In this document: positions 17,621 to 26,918 of the stretch, in pieces | Position numbering within the stretch: position 1 is the stretch's first letter | Layout of the letters: each line of letters starts with the position of its first letter | From: Flavobacterium aquidurense | GTDB taxonomy: Bacteria > Bacteroidota > Bacteroidia > Flavobacteriales > Flavobacteriaceae | Length of the DNA stretch: 64,000 nt | Direction: 5' to 3' | Assembly: GCF_001404985.1 (NCBI RefSeq) | Contig: NZ_JRLF01000009.1 | Location: forward strand, 434,001-498,000 | Notes under the pieces: generated by a model | Database searches by the model: none | Told to the model about the DNA's origin: nothing | What the model saw: the letters and a program-made list of their open reading frames with translations, nothing else | Program-made: the position numbers and the translations under genes

Positions 17621-17665
17621 TGTAATTGAAAGCTAAAGTTATTTAATACTATAAATTGAATAGTG

Positions 17666-17772
17666 TCCAGCTTTAGCTGGATGCAAAATATAGTTACGGA
17701 AAAAGGCTTTAAGATTAATTTGACTAAAGCCCTTTTTCTCTTTAAATCATATTTCTCCAGCTAAAGCTGGAG
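17666..17772. repeat. intergenic palindrome cluster (CTCCAGCTAAAGCTGGAG type)
   Basis: Three hairpins: TCCAGCTTTAGCTGGA (17666-17681), AAAAAGGCTTTA..TAAAGCCCTTTTT (17700-17737, terminator-like), and CTCCAGCTAAAGCTGGAG (17755-17772). The first and third are the same motif. It lies downstream of the GNAT gene and just before the SDR promoter. Confidence 0.75.
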
Positions 17773-17799
17773 GATATTCAAAAATACTTTGAACCTTTG

Positions 17800-17807
17800 T
17801 AACTTTG
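17800..17807 (+). promoter_or_regulatory. -7 element of the SDR gene, inside a TTTG-rich repeat
   Basis: TAACTTTG fits TAnnTTTG and lies 20 bases before the SDR ATG. The sequence CTTTGAACCTTTGTAACTTTG around it belongs to the TTTGAACC repeat family. Confidence 0.5.
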
Positions 17808-17827
17808 CTCTTCTGAACCTCAAAAAA

Positions 17828-18652
17828 ATGACACAAATAAGCATATTAGGCTGCGGATGGCTGGGTTTGCCGTTAGCAAAAAAACTAATCAAAAAAGGAT
17901 TTTCGGTAAACGGATCTACAACTTCTGAAAATAAACTTTCTGTTTTAGAAGAAGCCGGAATAAATCCGTTTTTGGTCGCGCTTGAAAGCGAAAGTGTTTC
18001 AGAAAGTATCAATGATTTTTTAGCGAAATCTGAAATCTTAATAATTGATATTCCGCCTAAATTACGAGGAAGTAATGCTGATTCTTCATATCTTTCCAGA
18101 AAAATCTTTGTTGAAAAAATACAAAATCTGATTCCATTTGTAGAAAAATCAACAATAAAGAATATTCTTTTTGTGAGTTCAACTTCTGTTTATGGAGATG
18201 AAAACGGAATTATTACCGAAGAAACAATCCCTAATCCGGAAACAGAAAGCGGCAAACAATTGCGTTTGGCGGAAACTCTTTTACAAAAAAATCAAAACTT
18301 CGAAACTACAATTTTACGCTTTGGAGGATTAATTGGCATAGATCGTCATCCCGTTACGTTCTTAGCAGGAAAAGAAAATCTAGAAAATCCGGATGCTCCA
18401 GTGAACTTAATTCATCAGGAAGATTGTATCAAAATCATTGAAGAAATCATCAATCGATCAAAATGGAATGAAGTTTTTAATGCCGTTGCACCTTTTCATC
18501 CCACAAGAGAGGAATACTACACGCAAAAAGCAAAAGAACAAAATCTGGTTTTACCGAAATTCAGCCTTGAAAAATCGAATATTAAAAAGGTTATCTCAAA
18601 CGAAAAAATTACAAATAGTCTAGGCTATGAATTTAGGCTAGAAAATTACTAA
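17828..18652 (+). CDS. NAD(P)-binding Rossmann-fold protein (atypical SDR/epimerase)
   Basis: A 274-residue protein started at MTQISILGCGWLGLPLAKKL (17828), which places the dinucleotide-binding GCGWLGLPLA glycine motif at the N-terminus as required. It also has the SSTSVYGDENGIITEETIPNPETESGKQ block with a Ser/Thr-Tyr pair but no standard YxxxK, as in atypical SDRs such as YeeZ. The substrate is unknown; sugar-nucleotide or NAD(P)H-linked oxidoreductase activity is possible. Single gene. Confidence 0.85.
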   Translation: MTQISILGCGWLGLPLAKKLIKKGFSVNGSTTSENKLSVLEEAGINPFLVALESESVSESINDFLAKSEILIIDIPPKLRGSNADSSYLSRKIFVEKIQNLIPFVEKSTIKNILFVSSTSVYGDENGIITEETIPNPETESGKQLRLAETLLQKNQNFETTILRFGGLIGIDRHPVTFLAGKENLENPDAPVNLIHQEDCIKIIEEIINRSKWNEVFNAVAPFHPTREEYYTQKAKEQNLVLPKFSLEKSNIKKVISNEKITNSLGYEFRLENY

Positions 18653-18664
18653 AAGTCCACATTC

Positions 18665-18720
18665 TAGGCTGAGAGAAGTCGAAGCTCATGTTTTATAAGC
18701 CTTCAACTTCGCTGAGGGTG
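18665..18720. repeat. AGGCTGAG..GTCGAAGC imperfect inverted repeat
   Basis: AGGCTGAGAGAAGTCGAAGC at the left pairs imperfectly with GCCTTCAACTTCGCTGAGGG at the right. I recall this as a widespread intergenic repeat in Flavobacterium genomes. It lies 12 bases after the SDR gene. Confidence 0.65.
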
Positions 18721-18796
18721 ACAATCAGGTAAAAATTTAAATTACTTATATCGCTTATATGGTTTAAAAAACTTTACGAACTTTACAGTAAAATAT

Positions 18797-19273
18797 ATGG
18801 AAACAGTTTACATCAATTCGCCTTTAGGAATCACCAAAATTGTTGGAGATGAAAATGGCGTTGCTGTAATTTCAGTTTCTGATGTTGGTACAAATGAAAT
18901 TTCTGCTGAAATTCCGGAAGTTTTAAAAACTGCTGTTTTACAACTTCAGGAATACTTCGACAAAAAAAGAACCCATTTTGATTTTAAACTAAACCCAAAA
19001 GGTACTGAATTTCAGCAAAAAGTCTGGAAATCATTATTAGAAATTCCATATGGAAAAACGATAACCTACATGGATCAAACCAAAAAACTGGGCGACATAA
19101 AAGCGATTCGTGCCGTTGCATCTGCAAATGGTAAAAATCCGTTATGGATTGTAGTTCCATGTCATAGGGTTATTGGCACAAATGGTTCGTTAACAGGTTA
19201 TGCAGGAGGATTATCCCGTAAAAAATGGTTAATCGATCATGAAAACCCAACAACTCAGCAGAGTTTGTTTTAA
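18797..19273 (+). CDS. ogt: methylated-DNA-[protein]-cysteine S-methyltransferase
   Basis: A 158-residue suicide repair protein that moves the methyl group from O6-methylguanine to its own cysteine. The active site is IVVPCHRVIGTNGSLTGYAGGL with Cys122; FQQKVWKSLLEIPYGKTITYMD is the helix-turn-helix DNA-binding part. No Ada N-terminal domain is present, so this is the Ogt type. An exonuclease and an AlkZ-like glycosylase follow on the same strand, which suggests an alkylation-repair neighbourhood. Confidence 0.96.
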   Translation: METVYINSPLGITKIVGDENGVAVISVSDVGTNEISAEIPEVLKTAVLQLQEYFDKKRTHFDFKLNPKGTEFQQKVWKSLLEIPYGKTITYMDQTKKLGDIKAIRAVASANGKNPLWIVVPCHRVIGTNGSLTGYAGGLSRKKWLIDHENPTTQQSLF

Positions 19274-19395
19274 AATAAAAAAAGGATCACAAATTAACGA
19301 ATTAAAAAAGTAAGTTTTTTCTTGTTTTAAAATTCATTTATGTACATTTATAACTCTAACAATCTTAATGTCTAAAGTTTAAGACGTCTAAAATA

Positions 19396-20109
19396 ATGAT
19401 TGAAAAAATAAATCTTAATAACATTTTGTTTCTCGATATAGAAACAGTTCCTGAAGAAGAAAACTTTAATTCGCTTGATGCTGAAATGCAATCTCTTTGG
19501 GATCATAAAACCCAATATCAGCGAAAAGATGATTTTACGCCGGAAGAGTTTTATGATCGCGCCGGAATTTGGGCAGAGTTTGGTAAAATCGTTTGTATTT
19601 CTGTTGGATATTTTACTATCAAAGGAGATATTCGAAATTTTCGTGTGACATCTTTCTTTGGAGATGAAAAAAAGATTTTAAAAGACTTCAATAATTTATT
19701 AAATAATCATTACAATCAGCCACAACATCTTTTGTGCGGACATAATGCTAAAGAATTTGATATTCCGTTTATTGCCAGAAGAATGATTATCAATCAAATT
19801 GCGATTCCGGACAAACTAAATTTATTTGGCAAAAAACCTTGGGAAATTCCGCATTTGGATACTTTAGAGTTATGGAAGTTTGGTGATTATAAACATTTTA
19901 CGTCGCTAAAACTATTAACCAAAATCCTTGGAATCCCTTCTCCAAAAGGCGATATCGACGGAAGTCAGGTTGGACATGTTTATTATGTCGAAAAAGACAT
20001 TGATCGAATCGTAACGTATTGCGAAAAAGATACAATTGCTGTAGCTCAGATTTTCCTGCGTTTACGTCGTGAAGATTTATTGATAGATGATGAGATTATT
20101 CATGTTTAA
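19396..20109 (+). CDS. predicted 3'-5' exonuclease (PolB-exo-like, DEDD)
   Basis: A 237-residue RNase H-fold exonuclease. The DEDD residues can be placed at ILFLDIETVPEE (motif Exo I, D and E), LLCGHNAKEFDIPFIARRM (Exo II) and RIVTYCEKDTIAVAQIFLRLRR (Exo III, D). The 3'-5' exonuclease related to PolB (PF10108) is a Bacteroidetes-rich family. The role is probably DNA end trimming or repair. It sits between ogt and the AlkZ-like gene with short gaps, and may be transcribed with them. Confidence 0.9.
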   Translation: MIEKINLNNILFLDIETVPEEENFNSLDAEMQSLWDHKTQYQRKDDFTPEEFYDRAGIWAEFGKIVCISVGYFTIKGDIRNFRVTSFFGDEKKILKDFNNLLNNHYNQPQHLLCGHNAKEFDIPFIARRMIINQIAIPDKLNLFGKKPWEIPHLDTLELWKFGDYKHFTSLKLLTKILGIPSPKGDIDGSQVGHVYYVEKDIDRIVTYCEKDTIAVAQIFLRLRREDLLIDDEIIHV

Positions 20110-20195
20110 GAGGAAGGTACAAAGTTGCAAAGGCTCACAGGTACAAAGAATTAAATGAACTTATATAACTTTATATGGTTTAAATATTTTAAAGA

Positions 20196-21269
20196 ATGAC
20201 TCATCAGGAAATATCGCATTATCGTCTTGTTTCGCAGAAACTATATGAAACAAGTCCCAATTCTCCACAAGAAATTGTACACCATCTAGGTGCAATGCAG
20301 GCTCAGGATTATGCAATGGCAAAATGGGCGATTGGTTCACGTTGCGATTCGACTGAAAAAGAAATTGAAGAGGCTATAAATTCAGCGCAAATAATAAGAA
20401 GCCATATTCTTAGACCAACCTGGCATTTTGTTGCTGCCGATGATATTTACTGGATGTTGGATCTTTCTGCACCGCAAGTTAAACGTTTTACAATTTCGGC
20501 ATTAAAGAAATATGGTTATGATGCTAAAAAATTAGATCAAACCAATGCTGAGATCGAAAAAATGTTAAGCGGAAATAATCATTTGACCCGCGATGAAATC
20601 ATGCAGGAACTTAACATAAAGAAAACTTCGAGCGATGATTTTTTGAGTGCCGCCATTATGATGAATGCAGAATTGGACGGTTTGGTTTGTAATGGTAAAA
20701 TGAAAGGCAAACAAATCACTTATTCTTTACTCGAAGAAAGGGTTTCTAAACCAAAAACCAAACTTACAAAAGAAGAGGCTTTAGCAAAATTAGCGCTTCG
20801 ATATTTCACAAGTCATGGTCCTGCAACGCTACTTGACTTTTCGTGGTGGTCTGGTTTTCCACCAACTACCTGCAAATTGGCTATTATCGCAATTGAGTTG
20901 CAACTGGGTTCTGCAGAAATTGAGAACCAAATTTACTGGTTTAAAAAAGATTTTGCTGATGAAACCCACTTCCGCGAAAGCGTACATTTTCTTCCCGCTT
21001 TTGATGAGATTTTAATTTCGTATAAAACTCGTGAAGCATCTATTTTAACTGAACATCAATCTAAAGCTTTTACCAATAATGGAATCTTTAAACCGATAAT
21101 TCTCGAAAATTCAAAAGTTATAGGAACCTGGAAACGGACAATTAAAAAGGATCATGCAAAAATAGAAACACACTTTTTTAGCGATACAGAAACCTCAAAA
21201 AAAGAAATTCTGTTTAAAGGAATTAAAGCTTTTGAAAACTATCTGGAAACCAAAATTGTTATTGATTAA
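20196..21269 (+). CDS. AlkZ/HTH_42-family DNA glycosylase-like protein
   Basis: A 357-residue winged-helix protein of the DUF1006/HTH_42 group. The N-terminal LGAMQAQDYAMAKWAIG contains Q-A-Q at residues 35-37, matching the QxQ catalytic motif described for AlkZ, which unhooks interstrand crosslinks and excises bulky N7-alkyl purines. RPTWHFVAADDIYWML, FTSHGPATLLDFSWWSG and HFLPAFDEILISYKTR are family blocks. Context next to ogt and an exonuclease supports a repair role. Substrate range is inferred. Confidence 0.85.
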   Translation: MTHQEISHYRLVSQKLYETSPNSPQEIVHHLGAMQAQDYAMAKWAIGSRCDSTEKEIEEAINSAQIIRSHILRPTWHFVAADDIYWMLDLSAPQVKRFTISALKKYGYDAKKLDQTNAEIEKMLSGNNHLTRDEIMQELNIKKTSSDDFLSAAIMMNAELDGLVCNGKMKGKQITYSLLEERVSKPKTKLTKEEALAKLALRYFTSHGPATLLDFSWWSGFPPTTCKLAIIAIELQLGSAEIENQIYWFKKDFADETHFRESVHFLPAFDEILISYKTREASILTEHQSKAFTNNGIFKPIILENSKVIGTWKRTIKKDHAKIETHFFSDTETSKKEILFKGIKAFENYLETKIVID

Positions 21270-21284
21270 ATTGATTTGCGAATT

Positions 21285-21440
21285 TTTGTATGTCGCTCCA
21301 ATGGAGCTATAAAAACGTGCGTACAAACATTTCTATAAATATATCGCCCTTCAAAAGCTTGAGAAAACTCTGTTAGGAGTGTCATGTTTATAGCAACAAA
21401 TTAGATCTCACCTTTGTAGCCCATCGGGGTGGCATCTTAA
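21285..21440. repeat. intergenic repeat cluster with three short hairpins
   Basis: This covers most of the 290-base gap between the AlkZ-like and nucleoside-recognition genes. Hairpins are CTCCAATGGAG (about 21297-21307), the imperfect ACTCTGTTAGGAGT (about 21369-21382) and GCCCATCGGGGTGGC (about 21419-21433). I recall similar GTAGCCCATCGGGGTGGCAT sequences as dispersed repeats in Flavobacterium. No ORF is visible. Confidence 0.6.
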
Positions 21441-21559
21441 TTCAAAGAACAGTTTTGATCTTTACAAAATTTCGATTCTAAAAAACACTTCTTGTTTCAA
21501 CAATAAAATCGTTATGCATTTTATCCCTAAATAATTACATTTACAAAAAAATTAGCATT

Positions 21560-22999
21560 ATGGTATTAAGTAGATTTTGGTTAACGATTTTTATTTCTTC
21601 AATTCTTTTTATTGTTGTAAGTTTATTTACAGCCAATACTTATACCATTGACTCCGTTATAAATGGGAAGAAAGACGATCCTATTTTAGTCTCTGAAAAA
21701 TACATCGACGAACTTCCTGCTTACATCAAAGACAGTATTAAAAAAGCACCGGATCAAAGCATGATTATTAATCGTGACACTCTGAATGCCGATACTACTT
21801 ATGTTTATAAAAATAAAACTGTAAAAATTTTCAGCGGTCTTCAAAAATCTGATGGTTTATTGCCAACTTGTAAAAGTACTTTGGTCGACTTGATCTTACC
21901 GCTTATTGCATATTTAGCTTTTTTCTGTGGATTAATGGAGCTTTTAATCATTTCTGGGGCATCTGGCAAATTAGCTAAGGTATTGAGTCCGGTATTTGTA
22001 AAAGTATTTCCTAGTATTCCTGAAAATCATCCTTCAATATCCTACATGACGTTAAACTTTGCCGCTAATTTCCTTGGGTTGGATTCCGCTGCAACTCCAT
22101 TTGGGCTTAAAGCCATGGAAAGTTTACAGGAAATAAACCCTGATAAAGATAAAGCCAGCGATGCCCAGATCATGTTTATGTGTCTTCATGCTTCAGGTCT
22201 GACCTTAATTGCCACTTCGATTATTGGATATCGCGCTGCGGCAAATGCCAGTAATCCTGCAGATGTGATGCTGCCATGTATCATTACATCATTCATTGGT
22301 ACTATTGCAGCATTTTTGATTGTGGGGATCAAACAAAAAATCAATTTTAAAAGTGCTTCTCTTCTTATCGTCTTAATGGGATTAATTGCTGCGATTGTTG
22401 GCTTACTGATGTATGTAAATCATTTGGATTTGATTGGTAAAAATTACTTTACCTCTAACCTTTCAGGATTAATACTGATTGGAATTATTGCTTTTACATT
22501 GATTTTTGCCTTTAAAAATGAAAAGAAATTTATTGACGCTAATACTACGCCTTTTGACACATTTGTAGTTGGAGCCAATAATGGACTTAAAACTGGTGTT
22601 ACTATTTTTCCTTATGTATTGGGAATGTTAGTAGCAATTTCTTTATTTAGAAATAGTGGGTTATTTGAAATTATCAGTAACGGAATCGCTTTTGTTTTCT
22701 CAAATATGGGAGTAAGTAAGGAAATAACAAATGCATTGCCTGTAGCTATGCTTCGCCCTTTTAGTTCTGCAGGATCTCGTGGTTTTTTAATTGATTCTAT
22801 GAATACTTTTGGTGCAGATTCTTTGACAGCAAGATTAAGCAGCATTTTTCAGTGTAGCGCCGAAAGTACTTTTTATGTAATTGCAGTTTATTTTGGTTCT
22901 GTTAATATCAAAAATACCCGTTATGCGTTAGGTACAATGCTTTTGGTGGATTTAATTTGTGTGATTACGGCAATTTTCGTGGCGACGTGGTTTTTTTAA
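21560..22999 (+). CDS. nucleoside-recognition (Gate/SpmA-SpmB-type) membrane protein
   Basis: A 479-residue inner-membrane protein with about ten helices. After an N-terminal membrane segment and a periplasmic loop (residues about 25-100) come two Gate domains: the SpmA-like TLVDLILPLIAYLAFFCGLMELL and the LNFAANFLGLDSAATPFGLKAMESLQ signature, then the SpmB-like GANNGLKTGVTIFPYVLGMLVAI with RPFSSAGSRG and FQCSAESTFYVIAVYFGSV. It is a fused SpmA-SpmB protein with an unknown transported solute. Single gene. Confidence 0.9.
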   Translation: MVLSRFWLTIFISSILFIVVSLFTANTYTIDSVINGKKDDPILVSEKYIDELPAYIKDSIKKAPDQSMIINRDTLNADTTYVYKNKTVKIFSGLQKSDGLLPTCKSTLVDLILPLIAYLAFFCGLMELLIISGASGKLAKVLSPVFVKVFPSIPENHPSISYMTLNFAANFLGLDSAATPFGLKAMESLQEINPDKDKASDAQIMFMCLHASGLTLIATSIIGYRAAANASNPADVMLPCIITSFIGTIAAFLIVGIKQKINFKSASLLIVLMGLIAAIVGLLMYVNHLDLIGKNYFTSNLSGLILIGIIAFTLIFAFKNEKKFIDANTTPFDTFVVGANNGLKTGVTIFPYVLGMLVAISLFRNSGLFEIISNGIAFVFSNMGVSKEITNALPVAMLRPFSSAGSRGFLIDSMNTFGADSLTARLSSIFQCSAESTFYVIAVYFGSVNIKNTRYALGTMLLVDLICVITAIFVATWFF

Positions 23000-23048
23000 G
23001 CCAAACATTACGATTAGATTTATAATATAATGAATCAAAAAACCTACT

Positions 23049-23765
23049 ATGTTTAAGAGATTTTTTAGTAAAAGAAAAGAAGTTGAAATTCCGGAAGAAA
23101 TCAAATCTCAGGAAAAAAACCAACCTGTTGAAGAAGTTATCATTGAAAAAGTTGAAACTGAAGCAACAGAAACTGAAGCAGTTGAAAATAAAGAATTAGA
23201 GACTGAAGAAACGAAATTCGAACCTAATAAAATTGATTGGTTAATAAACGATTCTATTCTAACTTTTATTCCTCGTGAATTGTACATGCATTATTGGGAT
23301 AGCGCTACTGAAAAAAATCTGCAGGATCCTTCGTGGCAAAATCAAGGTGTCTTTTTCTGGAATAATAATGAACCATTTGAGAGAAAGTCTTTGCCTGAGT
23401 TTTTTGAAAACTACGAAAAGAAGCTATTTGTTTTTAATGAAGTTCCGGATTATATTTCGTTGGTATCTGCAAAAGCAATTCCGTGGTTTGGAATGCCCGG
23501 AGAAGGAGACAAATTCTGTCTTCGATACGATGAAACTCCAATAACAATAGAAGAAGCCCATAAGCTGAACATCATAAATTATGTCAAAATCGTAGAATTA
23601 AATTATGACAATCTGGGAATTTTGAACGATCGCGACAATTATGCTTTTCTGTTCAATCCTAATGAAGTTCAATACCAAAATCAGCTTTTTTATTTAAATG
23701 GAGAAAAAATTTCGTTAGCCGAACTCTATCAAAAAAAGAAACTAATCGTTCTAGCTGTAGAATAA
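23049..23765 (+). CDS. hypothetical cytoplasmic protein with acidic N-terminus
   Basis: I do not recognise the family. There are 238 residues: a basic start (MFKRFFSKRKEVEIPEE), a low-complexity Glu/Thr/Val stretch to about residue 60, then a globular domain rich in Trp, Asn and Tyr (NKIDWLINDSILTFIPRELYMHYWDS...SAKAIPWFGMPGEG). It has no signal peptide. It starts 49 bases after the Gate protein and ends 19 bases before a lipoprotein gene, so a common transcript is possible. Confidence 0.75.
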   Translation: MFKRFFSKRKEVEIPEEIKSQEKNQPVEEVIIEKVETEATETEAVENKELETEETKFEPNKIDWLINDSILTFIPRELYMHYWDSATEKNLQDPSWQNQGVFFWNNNEPFERKSLPEFFENYEKKLFVFNEVPDYISLVSAKAIPWFGMPGEGDKFCLRYDETPITIEEAHKLNIINYVKIVELNYDNLGILNDRDNYAFLFNPNEVQYQNQLFYLNGEKISLAELYQKKKLIVLAVE

Positions 23766-23784
23766 ATAATACCAATTGCTAATT

Positions 23785-24513
23785 ATGAAACCACAATACC
23801 TTTTTATTCTATGCCTTGTAATTGGTTGTCAAAAACCAAAACCTGTAAATCAAATAGTTGATAAACTTCCTGAAACTAAAACGGAGGCAGTTGAGGCAAA
23901 AGATAATTTCCTGAAAACAGATACTATTTCTATTGCTAATTATGGAGAAACCTCAAAAGACAATTATATTCTGGCGTATCTTTTAGAGCAAAAAGCCGAT
24001 AAAGACAGTATTGTAACGGCAAAATATCAACTTGACTTTTATCAGAATAAAAATAAAACTACGACTTCAAAAATTACCATTAAAGGAGTTGACAAAGGAT
24101 CTGAATGGTCTGCTATCTACGGATTAGGGACAGAAAGTGCCAAAAGCTCGCCTTTTATTCAGGTTAGTTTTGGATATCCGGCTTGCGGTTATAATCAAAG
24201 CCATTATTTGTATCATTTAAAAAACAACGATATACAACTGGTTTACGATTGGTACACCATGTCTGATAGTGGCTGGGGAAGTTGGGTCGAATTCGAAAAT
24301 CCTTCGGCGAAAGCCAATCCTGAATCATTTTATTGCAAAACAGTTGCTTTTGAACCTGATGATAATGATGAAAATATGGGTACGGTAAAACACTCAGATT
24401 CGATGGTCTTTCGCTTAAGCGGAAATCGCTGGAAAAGTCAATTACTTTCTGCAAAAGACAAGACTTACTTTGAGAAAAAAATGAGTTTTGATGAGTTTCA
24501 TAAACAAGAATAA
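23785..24513 (+). CDS. hypothetical lipoprotein
   Basis: A 242-residue protein whose N-terminus MKPQYLFILCLVIGCQKPKP is a lipoprotein signal with lipobox LVIG|C. The start at 23785 is chosen over 23776 for this reason. The mature domain has a central GFDWYTMSDSGWGSWVEFENPS-type segment (actual YDWYTMSDSGWGSW) and paired Cys at SFGYPACGYNQSHYLY. No known family or enzyme motif was recognised. It is probably anchored in the outer membrane. It lies between the hypothetical and fumarase genes. Confidence 0.75.
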   Translation: MKPQYLFILCLVIGCQKPKPVNQIVDKLPETKTEAVEAKDNFLKTDTISIANYGETSKDNYILAYLLEQKADKDSIVTAKYQLDFYQNKNKTTTSKITIKGVDKGSEWSAIYGLGTESAKSSPFIQVSFGYPACGYNQSHYLYHLKNNDIQLVYDWYTMSDSGWGSWVEFENPSAKANPESFYCKTVAFEPDDNDENMGTVKHSDSMVFRLSGNRWKSQLLSAKDKTYFEKKMSFDEFHKQE

Positions 24514-24563
24514 AAACACCAGAAACATCGCTTATTCAAATTCTTTCTTAGGTAAATAATTTC

Positions 24564-24571
24564 TAACTTTG
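24564..24571 (+). promoter_or_regulatory. -7 element of the fumarase gene
   Basis: TAACTTTG fits TAnnTTTG and lies 14 bases before the fumarase ATG, so the 5' leader must be very short. Confidence 0.55.
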
Positions 24572-24585
24572 TCAAAAACAAAACA

Positions 24586-26190
24586 ATGATTGATTTTATA
24601 TACCAAGACCCTTATCCTATTTTAAAGGATGATACGCAGTACCGCAAAATTACTTCTGATTATGTAAAAGTGGAACAATTTGGAGATCGTGAAGTTTTAA
24701 CCGTTGACCCAAAAGGTTTAGAATTATTGGCTGAAGAAGCACTTACAGATGTTTCTTTTATGTTAAGAACGACACATTTACAAAAACTTCGTAAAATTCT
24801 TGATGATCCTGAAGCTACAGATAATGATCGTTTTGTGGCTTATAATTTATTACAAAATGCTTCTGTTGCTGCCGAAGGTCAGTTACCAAGCTGCCAGGAT
24901 ACCGGAACAGCAATTGTAATGGCAAAAAAAGGGGAGAGTATTTTTACTGGTGTTGATGATGCGGAATGGTTGAGCAGAGGAATTTTTAATACCTATCAAA
25001 AACGTAATTTACGTTATTCTCAAATTGTTCCGATTTCGATGTTTGAAGAAAAAAATTCGGGATCGAATCTTCCGGCCCAAATTGACATTTATGCTAAAAA
25101 AGGAACTTCTTATGAGTTTTTATTTATGGCAAAAGGTGGAGGATCTGCGAATAAAACATACTTATACCAACAAACAAAATCATTATTGAATGAAAAATCC
25201 ATGGATGCTTTCATTCGAGCAAAAATAAAAGATTTAGGAACTTCGGCTTGTCCTCCTTATCACCTGGCTCTAGTAATTGGAGGAACTTCTGCAGAAGCGA
25301 ATTTGAGTGCTGTCAAAAAAGCATCTGCCGGATATTATGATCACCTGCCTACTTCAGGTAATATGTCTGGTCAGGCATTTCGTGATATAGAATGGGAAGC
25401 TAAAGTGCAGCAAATTTGCCAGGAAAGTGCTATTGGCGCTCAGTTTGGCGGAAAATACTTTACACATGACGTTCGTGTAATTCGTTTACCTCGTCATGCT
25501 GCATCTTGTCCGGTTGGATTAGGAGTTTCATGTTCTGCTGATAGAAATATAAAAGGAAAAATTAATAAAGACGGAATTTTTGTCGAACAATTAGAAGTAA
25601 ATCCAAAACAATTTTTACCTGAAACAGCTCCACATTTAGAAGCACCTGTAGAAATTGACCTGAATATGCCAATGGCTGATATATTAGCTAAGTTGACACA
25701 ATACCCAATTAAGACCCGTTTGAAATTGAACGGAACTGTGATTGTAGCGCGAGATATTGCACATGCAAAAATCATGGAATTACTTGAAGCTGGTAAACCA
25801 ATGCCGGAATATTTTAAAAATCACCCCGTATATTATGCAGGTCCGGCAAAAACTCCGGAAGGAATGGCTTCAGGAAGTTTTGGACCAACAACTGCGGGAC
25901 GTATGGATGTTTATGTGGATGAATTTCAAAAACATGGCGGAAGTATGATTATGCTGGCAAAAGGAAATCGTACCAAACAAGTAACGGATGCTTGTAATAA
26001 ATATGGCGGATTCTATTTAGGTTCTATTGGAGGTCCGGCAGCAATTTTAGCTCAGGACAATATCCTAAAAGTTGAAGTTGTTGATTTTGAAGAATTAGGA
26101 ATGGAAGCGGTTCGTAAAATCACCGTTAAAGATTTTCCTGCTTTTATCATTACGGATGATAAAGGAAATGATTTCTTCGAAAACTTATAA
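24586..26190 (+). CDS. fumA: fumarate hydratase class I
   Basis: A 534-residue [4Fe-4S] enzyme that interconverts fumarate and malate in the TCA cycle. Cluster ligands are visible at Cys103 ([12 protein letters not shown]) and in the C-terminal half as [30 protein letters not shown] and the C-terminal [21 protein letters not shown] substrate-binding segment are also visible. It is a single-chain enzyme of the FumA/FumB type. It has a -7 box close to the start and a strong terminator after the stop, so it is monocistronic. Confidence 0.96.
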   Translation: MIDFIYQDPYPILKDDTQYRKITSDYVKVEQFGDREVLTVDPKGLELLAEEALTDVSFMLRTTHLQKLRKILDDPEATDNDRFVAYNLLQNASVAAEGQLPSCQDTGTAIVMAKKGESIFTGVDDAEWLSRGIFNTYQKRNLRYSQIVPISMFEEKNSGSNLPAQIDIYAKKGTSYEFLFMAKGGGSANKTYLYQQTKSLLNEKSMDAFIRAKIKDLGTSACPPYHLALVIGGTSAEANLSAVKKASAGYYDHLPTSGNMSGQAFRDIEWEAKVQQICQESAIGAQFGGKYFTHDVRVIRLPRHAASCPVGLGVSCSADRNIKGKINKDGIFVEQLEVNPKQFLPETAPHLEAPVEIDLNMPMADILAKLTQYPIKTRLKLNGTVIVARDIAHAKIMELLEAGKPMPEYFKNHPVYYAGPAKTPEGMASGSFGPTTAGRMDVYVDEFQKHGGSMIMLAKGNRTKQVTDACNKYGGFYLGSIGGPAAILAQDNILKVEVVDFEELGMEAVRKITVKDFPAFIITDDKGNDFFENL

Positions 26191-26210
26191 AAAGCTATAG
26201 CCACAAAGGC

Positions 26211-26248
26211 AAAAAGGCGCAAAGAAAATAATCTTTGCGCCTTTTTAT
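26211..26248 (+). terminator. intrinsic terminator of fumarase
   Basis: AAAAAGGCGCAAAGA (26211-26225) pairs perfectly with TCTTTGCGCCTTTTT (26232-26246), a 15-bp stem, followed by ATAT. Confidence 0.9.
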
Positions 26249-26323
26249 ATTAAAGTAAGTGTGATAATAAAAACTTTGTGTGTTAGTGTCTCGTGGCAAA
26301 TCATTAAACTTTGCGGTTAAACC

Positions 26324-26818
26324 TTAAGCGACTTCTTTTTCGAAAGCAATAAAATGTGTTAATTGCCCTTTTAAGTTGAAAACGGGAGAACCATTAATTT
26401 TGCATTTATATGCCCGACCGTCTTTTCTATAATTTTGGATAGTTTTTTCAAAAGGAACTTGCAGCTTGATCGCTTCTCTAATCTCTTTTAAAACAGTTTT
26501 CGAGGTTTTAGGTCCTTGAAACATTTTTGGTGTTTTGCCTAATATTTCACATTCAGAGTAACCGGTCATTCTTTTTATTCCGTTTGAGGCGAAAACAATT
26601 TTCAACTCAAGATCTGTAACCAAAATGACTTCGTCTTTAATACGTTCTTCTATTTCAAGATTTTTTTCATTCCAGGTATATTGATTCGAAATCTTATTTA
26701 CTCGCTTTAAATCGGCGAAAATGGCTTTCAGTTCATTTAAATATTCATAATGAAAATCCCATGCGAGGATAGGAACTGAATTGCGATGTAAAACATCATC
26801 AGAATTAGCTTTTTTCAT
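26324..26818 (-). CDS. PAS-domain protein
   Basis: A 164-residue protein with one PAS/LOV-like sensor domain (residues about 60-160): VILVTDLELKIVFASNGIKRMTGYSECEILGKTPKMFQGPKTSK. The motif resembles LOV, but the flavin-binding GxNCRFLQ is replaced by GKTPKMFQGP, with no Cys, so a flavin photocycle is unlikely. No output domain follows; it may act through a partner. Single gene next to dinB on the same strand. Confidence 0.85.
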   Translation of the reverse strand: MKKANSDDVLHRNSVPILAWDFHYEYLNELKAIFADLKRVNKISNQYTWNEKNLEIEERIKDEVILVTDLELKIVFASNGIKRMTGYSECEILGKTPKMFQGPKTSKTVLKEIREAIKLQVPFEKTIQNYRKDGRAYKCKINGSPVFNLKGQLTHFIAFEKEVA

Positions 26819-26918
26819 TTGAAATAATTTAAGGATAATAGAATGCTTTACTCAAAGGTAGAACGAAAATTCATCATAAAATCAATTTTTCAGGTATTTA
26901 ACGATTGTTTAATCGCAA

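Noticed and set aside
26324..26818. LOV photoreceptor
   Set aside because: The conserved flavin-binding cysteine motif is missing from the PAS domain.
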